Shown: one piece after another, positions 43,690 to 50,967 of the stretch
Layout: each line of letters begins with the position of its first letter
Numbering within the stretch: position 1 is the first letter of the stretch
From: Paenibacillus sp. FSL H7-0357
GTDB taxonomy: Bacteria; Bacillota; Bacilli; Paenibacillales; Paenibacillaceae
Direction of reading: 5' to 3'
Assembly (NCBI RefSeq): GCF_000758525.1
Contig: NZ_CP009241.1
Location: forward strand, 992,001 to 1,056,000
Length of the DNA: 64,000 bases
Position numbers and translations under genes: made by a program
Notes under the pieces: generated by a model
What the model was told of the DNA's origin: nothing
Seen by the model: the letters and a program-made list of their open reading frames with translations, nothing else
Databases searched by the model: none

Positions 43690-44045
43690 ACGAGAATTGA
43701 CTTATTCGCAGGATTGTACAGCATATATGCATAAGAGAACCGAGTGCTTGAGTCCGTAAGGGCATTGACCCGTTAAGTAAACGCTATCGGTCTCCACGCC
43801 ATGGACAGGTGTAACGAAGGAATGTGAGGGCGTAGACCCGTTGAGATCTGGGAGGGTGAACCTCCGTGGGCCAAGTGGAGTGTGCAGGATATCGACGATC
43901 TAAAGGCACGTCATGCGTTGCTTCTGTTCCCGCCCGCCCGCTAGCCGCTCGACGGTTCAATTTCCATCGCAAGCCAACCATCTCCACCGCTTCGTAGCGA
44001 TGAAATCCTGCGAATGAGTGAGCATTCGTGAGAATCCCTCTTAAT
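43690..44045 (+). ncRNA. Candidate guide (bridge/seek) RNA region of the IS110 element
   Basis: After the transposase stop there is no reading frame worth calling for about 390 bases, yet the DNA is rich in structure. CTTATTCGCAGGATT (43701-43715) pairs with 44004-44018 at 14 of 15 positions and closes a 290-base loop. Inside it, a 22-base segment with the words GTRAGGGC and GACCCGTTRAG occurs twice (43756-43777 and 43824-43845), 68 bases apart. This fits the general idea of an IS1111-type RNA with donor and target loops, but I cannot define the loops or transcript ends. Confidence 0.45.
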
Positions 44046-44080
44046 TACGAGGGACGGACTCAGGAGGCGCTATGGAGAGT

Positions 44081-44434
44081 AAACTCCCTGTTTATTCTCT
44101 TTTGCGGACCCAGGCGACCTTATCTGCTCTGCATTCTAGCTAAAAACGGTCAGCAGGGAGAAATAACTGCGCTGGAGTCCGTTGTCCTCCTGTAACAGGC
44201 TAAAAGCCCCAATTAAGTGCAACTCGGTCCGTTCGTGCTCAGAGCCAGGAATACACTTTCCAGTCGCACACACACGCCTTCGGAAGAAGAGCGAAGTCTT
44301 TGAAACACCGAGACGTAAGCCTCCACCGAAAAAACTACCTAGTGGCGAAACGCCTTTCTCCGCATGTGATCAGAAAATGGTACTGTACCCATGATTCCTT
44401 AGGGCATACAGCGGCAGGTTTTGGCGGGGAAGTG
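44081..44434. other. Gene-free DNA between the IS110 element and the outer right repeat
   Basis: No supported gene is present. A 70-codon open frame at 44182 has no Shine-Dalgarno site or recognisable product. The sequence could be the remaining right part of a non-autonomous element whose left part is at 42197-42330. Confidence 0.4.
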
Positions 44435-44453
44435 GTTTGAAGACATGCCCTAG
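44435..44453. repeat. Right terminal inverted repeat of a possible outer mobile element
   Basis: The reverse complement reads CTAGGGCATGTCTTCAAAC and matches the left repeat at 42197-42215 in 17 of 19 bases. Its outer CTAG contains the stop codon of the minus-strand gene that ends at 44450. Confidence 0.6.
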
Positions 44454-45244
44454 ACTAATTGGTCAATCTGGCTGCCCGGAGGGATTTTTTCTTTATTTGC
44501 TTCTGCATAGATCTGTATTTCCGGCGTTGATGAAGCACCTTCGGTTGCCGGATCCTTCTTGTCTTGCACATCTGCAGGAGATTCGTTCGGACTAACTGGC
44601 GAAGGGGCTGATTGTACAGCTTCTGTCATTTTATCCTGGGCGCTTTTAGCAATATTCATGAGTTTCTGATCCAGATTGGAAGCTCTTTGGAATAGTCTTG
44701 CAGACTTTACAGGGTTACTGTTTTCCAAGGATTTCGCTTCAGTACGCAAAGTGATTTGCGCCATTCTCACAGAACCGCTTTGCTTTAAATCATTATGGGC
44801 GGATATAACGCCGTTTAAGGTGTACGTTGTATAGGCAAGCTGCTGTTCCTCAGGCGTTTGTTTGTCCGGGCTCCACGATTTTTGGGAAAGCTCCTCCTCC
44901 TTCTTTTTTTTAGTGTCTTCATCCAAACCCTGTGTCTTGCGCTGGTTTTCGACAGAATTCATTCGAATTTGCTCGTCCAGCTGCTGAATTTGCTCATCCA
45001 GTGAAGCGAGCTCGGCCTGAACCACTTCGGGACTATCCCCTCTTTTAAGGGCGTTGCCCACATACTCGGAACGTCTGTCGATCAGGGACTGCTTTTGCTC
45101 GGTCAATTGATTAATTAGCTTTGTCTGCGGATTTGCTGGAATCTTCATGTCTGGACCGGGCTTCTGTTCTGCCCCCTTTCGCTGTAGCCGACCGTGATCG
45201 GCTAATGGAAGGGGCGAACGCTGAATAGAACGCGATACATTCAT
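44450..45244 (-). CDS. Coiled-coil protein of unknown function
   Basis: A 264-residue hydrophilic protein with no signal peptide or membrane segment. Residues 40-110 are highly charged with heptad-like spacing (LINQLTEQKQSLIDRR, LASLDEQIQQLDEQIRMN) and probably form a coiled coil; the tail from about 210 is rich in Pro, Ser and Asp. Its last codon falls at the border of the mobile region to the right: the TAG stop is within the CTAG of the outer terminal repeat, so the original C-terminus could have been longer. I do not recognise the family. Confidence 0.65.
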   Translation of the reverse strand: MNVSRSIQRSPLPLADHGRLQRKGAEQKPGPDMKIPANPQTKLINQLTEQKQSLIDRRSEYVGNALKRGDSPEVVQAELASLDEQIQQLDEQIRMNSVENQRKTQGLDEDTKKKKEEELSQKSWSPDKQTPEEQQLAYTTYTLNGVISAHNDLKQSGSVRMAQITLRTEAKSLENSNPVKSARLFQRASNLDQKLMNIAKSAQDKMTEAVQSAPSPVSPNESPADVQDKKDPATEGASSTPEIQIYAEANKEKIPPGSQIDQLV

Positions 45245-45412
45245 ACGGAACCTCCAATTTGTAGATGTATATACTAAATAAAGTTAAAGCTATGTATATA
45301 TATCGGTCTTATCAGCCGTTTTGTTAATTAGTAAAGGGGGCTTATAATGAAAGTAGCAGTTCAGGAATAGTAGGAATCATAATGGCTTAAGCAGGGGATG
45401 AGAGGGTGTAAA

Positions 45413-45997
45413 GTGAAAACAATATTGCTAAAGTACCTGACCAGATTCACATCTCTTAATGAAGAAGAGCAACAGGCAATTGTTGAGGAAATTCATATTG
45501 AGGAATACAAAAAAGGGACAACGCTCCTTAGACAAGGAGATGTCCCTACTAAATGTTATTTTGTGATGAAGGGCTGTGTGAGACAGTACTCCATAGATCA
45601 GGCGGGAAAAGAGTTCACATCTAATTTCTACACAGAAGAACAAGGCATTTCAAGTTTCAATCGTCATAAACATGATAAGTCATCCGAGTATTCTTTAACA
45701 TGTCTGGAAGACTCCATATTGGTCGTTGGTGATCTTGATACCGAACAGGACATGTATCATAAACACTCCCAATTGGAGTCCATGACACGCAGGATGGTAG
45801 AGGCCAACTTTGGTGAAGTCCAAGAGGAATTCGCTGCATTTATCGGCTCTACGCCTGAAGAGCGCTACAAGACACTTTTGCTGAAACGGCCATATTTAGT
45901 CGATCGTGTACCCCAGCATCAGTTGGCGAGTTATCTTGGGGTTACCCCAGAGTCACTAAGCAGAATTAAAAAGCGGATTAATCAGGATAAGATTTAG
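45413..45997 (+). CDS. Crp/Fnr-family transcriptional regulator
   Basis: A regulator of about 194 residues with an N-terminal cyclic-nucleotide-binding-like domain (TTLLRQGDVPTKCYFVMKGCVRQY) and a C-terminal winged-helix motif (HQLASYLGVTPESLSRIKKRI). No cysteine cluster for an Fe-S centre is seen, so it is not Fnr proper. The GTG at 45413 has GAGGG just upstream; the ATG at 45398 is an alternative that adds five residues. The convergent gene at 46005 encodes a DUF4386 membrane protein, a neighbour often found with this type. Confidence 0.85.
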   Translation: MKTILLKYLTRFTSLNEEEQQAIVEEIHIEEYKKGTTLLRQGDVPTKCYFVMKGCVRQYSIDQAGKEFTSNFYTEEQGISSFNRHKHDKSSEYSLTCLEDSILVVGDLDTEQDMYHKHSQLESMTRRMVEANFGEVQEEFAAFIGSTPEERYKTLLLKRPYLVDRVPQHQLASYLGVTPESLSRIKKRINQDKI

Positions 45998-46004
45998 GCA
46001 GAGA

Positions 46005-46724
46005 TCATGCTTTTTTCGGGACTTTTCCGCCTTTGATCATCAGCCATATCCCAAACCCCAGTTCTCCAACAATCATTGGCACATTAAATACAAATTCAAG
46101 GATCGTAATGAACTCATCGTATTGTGGAAGAAACGATTTGCAGAAGTGAATGATAATATATCCTGCTGCAGCAATTAACAATAAGATGCCAATGACTTTA
46201 GGGATGGTGTCAGATCGGAAAGCGACATAACCCACAATCATTAGATGCCCGCCAAAAATGATCAAACCGGCCGACCAGATCAATTCAAAAGCTTCCAAAA
46301 ACAGCATCACAAATCCCTGTAGTTGACCGGTTGTAAATAATGATAAATAGTCTGCGCCGCTCGAGAGAAGCATCACTAATAGCAAACTCAGTATGGCAAT
46401 ACCCAATATAGCCGAATAGATAAGACGGAACCATACACCGAGCAAGGACAGCTTTTTATCAATGGGCTTCAGGATAAGATAGAATGCCCAGGCAACTACG
46501 ATGTCACAGATCAGGATAAGAAGCCAGCCAAAGATTTCAGCCCTGAAAAGCATATTGGATGACCTGAGATTGTTCAATGTAGCACTGGCATCGCCTTGTA
46601 TAACAAGACTTCCATGAACATAACCATAGGAAAAATATACTGCAATCGCCATGATGATAAGTGATATGCCGGCAGTTAGTGCTGTTTTCCGCAGTTCCAA
46701 CCCTTCTTTAACTGGGGTAGTCAT
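46005..46724 (-). CDS. DUF4386 membrane protein
   Basis: A 239-residue protein with about six hydrophobic segments of the DUF4386 family (LRKTALTAGISLIIMAIAVYFSYGY at the start; GWLLILICDIVVAWAFYLILKPIDKKLSLLG). AGGAGG precedes the ATG. It ends eight bases from the convergent Crp/Fnr-type gene, which might regulate it. The molecular role of the family is unknown. Confidence 0.82.
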   Translation of the reverse strand: MTTPVKEGLELRKTALTAGISLIIMAIAVYFSYGYVHGSLVIQGDASATLNNLRSSNMLFRAEIFGWLLILICDIVVAWAFYLILKPIDKKLSLLGVWFRLIYSAILGIAILSLLLVMLLSSGADYLSLFTTGQLQGFVMLFLEAFELIWSAGLIIFGGHLMIVGYVAFRSDTIPKVIGILLLIAAAGYIIIHFCKSFLPQYDEFITILEFVFNVPMIVGELGFGIWLMIKGGKVPKKA

Positions 46725-46802
46725 AATTTAACCTCCTTGTTTACATTGTTGATTTCATTGTAAACGGCTAATTATGACGGAGCATTGACTTAAATCAAGA
46801 GC

Positions 46803-48365
46803 TTAAAGGAACTGCTTAATCACAACATTTTTAAAGACCGCGATTCCGCCTTCTGAGAATAAGGTAATGCCTTGATCGTTTAATTCCGGGAAAATGAGAC
46901 TGGAATGCACAATGATACCCTCATCAATAAAGACTTCGACGCTTGTTTTATCGACAAAAATTTTCAGATGAACCTTCTTCTGGCTGGCATCGAATGGAGA
47001 CGTGCTTTCCAGATATTGTCCACTCGTGTCAGGATTTCCTGTATAAGTCCGATTGACATAGGTGTAACCGCCCTCTACAGAAACTCCGACATCTACATGA
47101 CGGCTTTTATCGGTGGATTCCCGGAGTCTAAATCCCATATTGTTGAGCTCAGACCAGGACATATCGGCCTCAAGCTCATACGAGTTTCCTGTGAACGGAA
47201 GTGTTGTAGAGCCCTTTACTTGGATTTCTTTATAGGAGACGGTTGAATCCGCCGCCTTACTTAGGGCTTCAAGCGGTTGCGAAGCCAGATGATAAATGCC
47301 GTTGCCAGTCTGTTTAAGTTCAATTTGACGAACAATAGAGTCCATTCCGTTAAAGCCTTCGTGCAGCGTCGGAGTATTATGGGGATATTCCCAATTGTTC
47401 ATCCAGGCTAAAGCGTAACGGTGAGCAGGAGGACCGCTGTTAGTCCCGTCTTCAAAGGTTACAGCACCATACCAATCAAAGCCATAATCCAGCCACTGTG
47501 GTTCCTGCCGATCAGGGACAAATGTCTTTCCGTCAAAAGCTCCTGTCCAGTAAGCGTAGGTGTTCGGCTTTCCTGATGATTTCCCATTGGCGCTGGCCCC
47601 AAGCACCCATTTAGAGGTCCCGTCTTCCGCAAGCATTACGTACAGATCGGGACATTCCACAAGCCCGATATTCTCCGTTACAAAACCGCTTGTATAGTGC
47701 CAGTCTTTTAAGTTGGGAGACTCGTAAAAACCTATTTTTGTGCCTTCTGCCAAAGTCATGATCCATTTGCGGGAATGCTCATTCCACATGATTTTCGGGT
47801 CTCTAAAATCAGCAGTTCCCGGATTCGGCAGAACAGGAGCGTTACTGTAAGCCTTAAATGATTTTCCCCGGTCGGTGCTATACCATAAATACTGCTCTTG
47901 TTCTCCCCCTTCGGCGGAGGGTTGTGTCACAATCGCGACCAGAGCGCCTTTTCCGAAACCTGAGGTGCCTGCCTCGTCCACAACAACCGAACCTGACCAG
48001 ACATCGCCATTCGGATTACTATATTTGGGGATGGCGATGCCTTCGTCCTTCCAATACACCAGATCTGTGGATGTGGCATGCCGCCATTCCGTGCCATTCC
48101 CACTCGGATAATCACCGTTATACAAATAATAGTAATGGTAGGCTCCATCGTAATAAATGGGCCTTTGCGGGTCGTTTTTCCACTTGTCTGGCGTTGTGAA
48201 ATGATAGCTGGCCCGTAAGGTTGACTCTGGATCAGAATCCTCGTCTTGCTTCAGCGGATTACTCTTTGCCCAATAATAACCCGCTAATCCCAGAGTGATC
48301 ACAAAGCTTAAACCAATGATCCCTATAACGAGCTGTCGTGTAAACGTCCGCTTCTGGCTGCTCAA
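46803..48365 (-). CDS. levB: Endolevanase, GH32 (LevB-like)
   Basis: A 520-residue membrane-anchored fructanase. After a short cytoplasmic tail and a membrane segment (about 11-32) comes the five-bladed propeller with nucleophile Asp65 (KWKNDPQRP), Asp189 in FRDPKIMW and acid/base Glu237 in VECPDLY; a C-terminal beta-sandwich begins near residue 360. In B. subtilis LevB (YveB) cleaves levan internally and its gene follows sacB, the same order as here. It lies 11 bases after the sacB stop and is almost certainly in the same transcript. Confidence 0.9.
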   Translation of the reverse strand: MSSQKRTFTRQLVIGIIGLSFVITLGLAGYYWAKSNPLKQDEDSDPESTLRASYHFTTPDKWKNDPQRPIYYDGAYHYYYLYNGDYPSGNGTEWRHATSTDLVYWKDEGIAIPKYSNPNGDVWSGSVVVDEAGTSGFGKGALVAIVTQPSAEGGEQEQYLWYSTDRGKSFKAYSNAPVLPNPGTADFRDPKIMWNEHSRKWIMTLAEGTKIGFYESPNLKDWHYTSGFVTENIGLVECPDLYVMLAEDGTSKWVLGASANGKSSGKPNTYAYWTGAFDGKTFVPDRQEPQWLDYGFDWYGAVTFEDGTNSGPPAHRYALAWMNNWEYPHNTPTLHEGFNGMDSIVRQIELKQTGNGIYHLASQPLEALSKAADSTVSYKEIQVKGSTTLPFTGNSYELEADMSWSELNNMGFRLRESTDKSRHVDVGVSVEGGYTYVNRTYTGNPDTSGQYLESTSPFDASQKKVHLKIFVDKTSVEVFIDEGIIVHSSLIFPELNDQGITLFSEGGIAVFKNVVIKQFL

Positions 48366-48376
48366 ATGGATACCTC

Positions 48377-49834
48377 TTAGTTAACCGTTAATTGTCCTTG
48401 TTCCAGAACGCTGTCTTTAACTACCGAGGTCTTCGAGCCTTTAATGTTCAACAGGAAGCTTGGGGCGAAAGTGGACTGCTGGTCCTCATACAAACCTCTG
48501 TTAGTCATATAGCTTGTGATTACCACGTTATTTCCTTTTGCTTGCGGGATCGCGAAGTGAGAGTAAGTCCAGGTAACATCACTAGGATCAAGGTCCATAT
48601 GCAGTACAAGCCCGCTTTTGTTCAACGGTTTGTAAGGACCGGTCAATGAATCTGCTACATAACCGAGCATGTATACATCATTAGCGCCGATTCCATCAAT
48701 GGTCATTTTGGAGCCTCTGGAATCGGTGAACAAATACCATTTGTTATTCATTTCAAATATGTTCGCACGTTCAATTTCATCCGTTACGGTATTGGAGGCA
48801 ATCAGCGGCTTCATCACTTTTTTGAGCGAGTAATCATCATTCAACTCAATAATACCCAGTGCGCCGTTCGCTAAGGTCGCAAGAGATTTCTTAGGACTGG
48901 ACAACAATTTATTTTTTTCAGCTTCGAAGAAGGGTTTGTTGCCTCCATAATAAGTTCTGATGTCTAACGATTGTTCTCCCTGGTAACCTGTTTCCGTTCC
49001 GGTATTGGCTTCAAAAACAAGATATTTATGACCGTTATCTTCCACATAGTGAGGATCTCTTAACGTGTGGTTATCATCATAGTTACCTTCACCGAATGCT
49101 TGATCCACATTTTGATAGAACTTGCTGTCTCCGTCAAAGATTGATTTGAGATCTTCCACGCCATCCACTTTCAGCGTATCCGCATCAGGCTTGGACACAT
49201 TCACTTGAGCAGTCGTCAAGGTTTGCTTGCCGAAAAAGTTATTCGCCGGATCCCAGCCTTGGCGGTTGGTATAGAACAAGCGGACTTTGCCTTCCTTGGT
49301 TAAGGTTGCGGAACCGGACCATTCTTCGGCTTGGTTATTTAGAATCGGATCGTTTGAAACGTATTTATCACTATTTTTAAATACTCTGCCGGCATTTTTC
49401 CAGCTATCAATCGAGGTGTCGCCTACTTTTTGATAGAACATGTATACGAAGGTGTCCCATCCTTTTTTAGGATCTCCCGCTAAAGCGAACACGATATGGT
49501 AGCCATTATATTCGGCAACGGTTCCGTCTGCGTTCTGAAGCGGCCAGCTGTCCCAAACATCCAGATCAAGAGCATTGCCAGACTCATCCACTGTATTTGC
49601 AGTAGGAATGTTTTTGATGGTGGAAGCATCAAACGAAGGGATTTGAAAATTCTCGCTTTTTTGTTGTTCCGGTATTTTCATCATGTCAGCGCGGGTAATG
49701 TGGGAAAAACCAAAGTCTTCATTGTAATTCTTGCTGTTATCGTCTTTGGCCAAAGCTGAAGCCCCGCCACCTGTAAGTAAAGCTGCTGTAAAGGTTACTG
49801 CTGTTGCTTGTCTTACCATCTTTTTGATATTCAT
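48377..49834 (-). CDS. sacB: Levansucrase, GH68
   Basis: This 485-residue secreted enzyme splits sucrose and polymerises the fructose into levan. A signal peptide covers about residues 1-29 (ends SALAK). The nucleophile is Asp95 (DVWDSWPL), Asp260 lies in the RDP motif (TLRDPHYV) and the acid/base is Glu355 in DEIERANIF, which agree with the known SacB residues. I choose ATG at 49834, with AAGGAG upstream; an open frame runs 5' through the leader but is not translated sensibly. The leader carries a RAT antiterminator site and a terminator, so expression should depend on a SacY-type protein encoded just upstream. Confidence 0.95.
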   Translation of the reverse strand: MNIKKMVRQATAVTFTAALLTGGGASALAKDDNSKNYNEDFGFSHITRADMMKIPEQQKSENFQIPSFDASTIKNIPTANTVDESGNALDLDVWDSWPLQNADGTVAEYNGYHIVFALAGDPKKGWDTFVYMFYQKVGDTSIDSWKNAGRVFKNSDKYVSNDPILNNQAEEWSGSATLTKEGKVRLFYTNRQGWDPANNFFGKQTLTTAQVNVSKPDADTLKVDGVEDLKSIFDGDSKFYQNVDQAFGEGNYDDNHTLRDPHYVEDNGHKYLVFEANTGTETGYQGEQSLDIRTYYGGNKPFFEAEKNKLLSSPKKSLATLANGALGIIELNDDYSLKKVMKPLIASNTVTDEIERANIFEMNNKWYLFTDSRGSKMTIDGIGANDVYMLGYVADSLTGPYKPLNKSGLVLHMDLDPSDVTWTYSHFAIPQAKGNNVVITSYMTNRGLYEDQQSTFAPSFLLNIKGSKTSVVKDSVLEQGQLTVN

Positions 49835-49880
49835 TCTCCCGGTCTCCTTCTGATTTCGAATTTTTGTTGTTTTTAAACAG

Positions 49881-49949
49881 AAAAAAAGACCTAAAAATAC
49901 CATTGGGGATACGTAAAACGCATCGATTCCCAAACGGATTTTTAGGTCT
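49881..49949 (-). terminator. Leader terminator (attenuator) of sacB
   Basis: On the minus strand AGACCTAAAAAT (49938-49949) pairs with ATTTTTAGGTCT (49888-49899), followed by seven T residues (49881-49887). It is located between the sacB promoter side and the start codon and overlaps the RAT site, the arrangement known for sacB and sacPA leaders in Bacillus. Confidence 0.93.
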
Positions 49950-49972
49950 TGCCTGCTTAACAGTAACAATCC
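49941..49972 (-). promoter_or_regulatory. RAT (ribonucleic antiterminator) site for SacY-type protein
   Basis: Read on the minus strand, the 30 bases at 49970-49941 run GGATTGTTACTG, TTAAGCAGG and CAAGACCTAAA, closely resembling the sacB RAT of B. subtilis. Its 3' part overlaps the left arm of the terminator (49938-49949), so protein binding and the terminator hairpin exclude one another. The SacY-type gene that would bind it lies 140 bases upstream in the same orientation. Confidence 0.92.
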
Positions 49973-50111
49973 CGACATATTTTGTTGTCGCGTTAATTCT
50001 ATAATTTTTTAACGGGAAATGGCTATAGACTGAAATCCCTATTTTTTTGAGGATGATACTAGGGGTATTCGATATCGTTTTGATATCAAGGGTCTAAAGT
50101 CCCGCGTTATT

Positions 50112-50966
50112 TCATTTCAATATATTACCATCCATCGACCGTGTACAGATCCGATCAATTTCCATGGCGATAAATACCAGCTGGCTGTCGATGAAAGTAT
50201 ACCCGTAATCTTCTTCAACCTGATCGCCAACCTCCTTGGCCTGCAAGTAGGCCCGGGTGTAGCGTTCTTTGGCAATTCGTACAATTTCAGGGTTCAACTC
50301 ATTGAGAAGCTTGCCGGTTTTATCAGATTTCAGGATGTTTTCAAGCTGAGTCACCAGACGCTCGTAATTGGCGGAGCCTCGTTTGAGCGTAACACCGGCA
50401 GCCTGTTCCACACCTTCAGCAATATCACGGATCATTGCCGCCATTTCGGTATTTGTTCCGTGAGCTCCGGCGTTTTTCCAGGCAGTATGGATATGCATGG
50501 CGATATATCCGACCTCGTCCACGGGAATTTCGACCTGCAGTGTTTCATAGATAATGTTTTTGGCCTGTTGTCCAATCTGGAACTCTCTCGGATATAAAAT
50601 GCGGATTTCATCCAGCAGCGTGTTCTGGATCATCGTTCCTTTAGCGATCCGCTCCAAAGCGAAGGAGAGGTGATCTGTCAGTGCAATGTGAATATGCTCA
50701 TTAAACGTCACTTCCAGTTCACGTTCAGCATAAGAAATAATTTGTTCGGACGCGGCAATCTCTTCTTCAGGCAGTGTCCCCAGCATTTCCTGCAAATGGC
50801 CGTATTGATCCGGGTCATCCATAATGAACACTTTTTCAATAAGGGACGGATCTATAATATCGTTTTTCCCTTTCTGAAAAGCAATACCGGAACCCATGAC
50901 AATCTTTTCCTCTCCAAGGTCGTTTACCACAACCGCGTTGTTGTTCAGAATTTTTTTGATTTTCAT
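50112..50966 (-). CDS. sacY: Transcription antiterminator of the BglG/SacY family
   Basis: A 284-residue RNA-binding antiterminator. Residues 1-55 form the CAT RNA-binding domain (MKIKKILNNNAVVVND; GSGIAFQKGKND), followed by two PTS regulation domains (about 65-170 and 170-280) with the conserved His residues (NEHIHIALTDH, IAMHIHTAW) that the PTS phosphorylates. The gene starts one base after the sacX stop and precedes the RAT/terminator leader of sacB, which is its evident target. SacY rather than SacT is inferred from the partner SacX-type gene. Confidence 0.92.
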   Translation of the reverse strand: MKIKKILNNNAVVVNDLGEEKIVMGSGIAFQKGKNDIIDPSLIEKVFIMDDPDQYGHLQEMLGTLPEEEIAASEQIISYAERELEVTFNEHIHIALTDHLSFALERIAKGTMIQNTLLDEIRILYPREFQIGQQAKNIIYETLQVEIPVDEVGYIAMHIHTAWKNAGAHGTNTEMAAMIRDIAEGVEQAAGVTLKRGSANYERLVTQLENILKSDKTGKLLNELNPEIVRIAKERYTRAYLQAKEVGDQVEEDYGYTFIDSQLVFIAMEIDRICTRSMDGNILK

Positions 50967-50967
50967 G

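Larger units (their letters stand above)
42331..44080 (+). mobile_element. IS110-family insertion sequence (IS1111-like layout), ends approximate
   Basis: The element consists of a short 5' region, one transposase gene and about 390 bases of structured non-coding DNA after it. AGCGCCTC (42338-42345) and GAGGCGCT (44064-44071) form a short inverted pair near the two ends. IS110-family elements lack ordinary terminal inverted repeats and target duplications and use an RNA encoded in one end to choose donor and target; in the IS1111 group this RNA lies downstream of the transposase, as the long 3' tail here suggests. The ends are estimates because no empty site is available for comparison. Confidence 0.7.

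Noticed and set aside
44060..44071. TCAGGAGGCGCT at 42387-42398 and 44060-44071 as a target-site duplication of the IS110 element
   Set aside because: The left copy is the transposase ribosome site inside the element and IS110-family insertions do not make duplications of this type.
44182..44394. 70-codon frame next to the IS110 element
   Set aside because: No ribosome site, no recognised domain, and it lies in DNA that looks like a non-coding element end.
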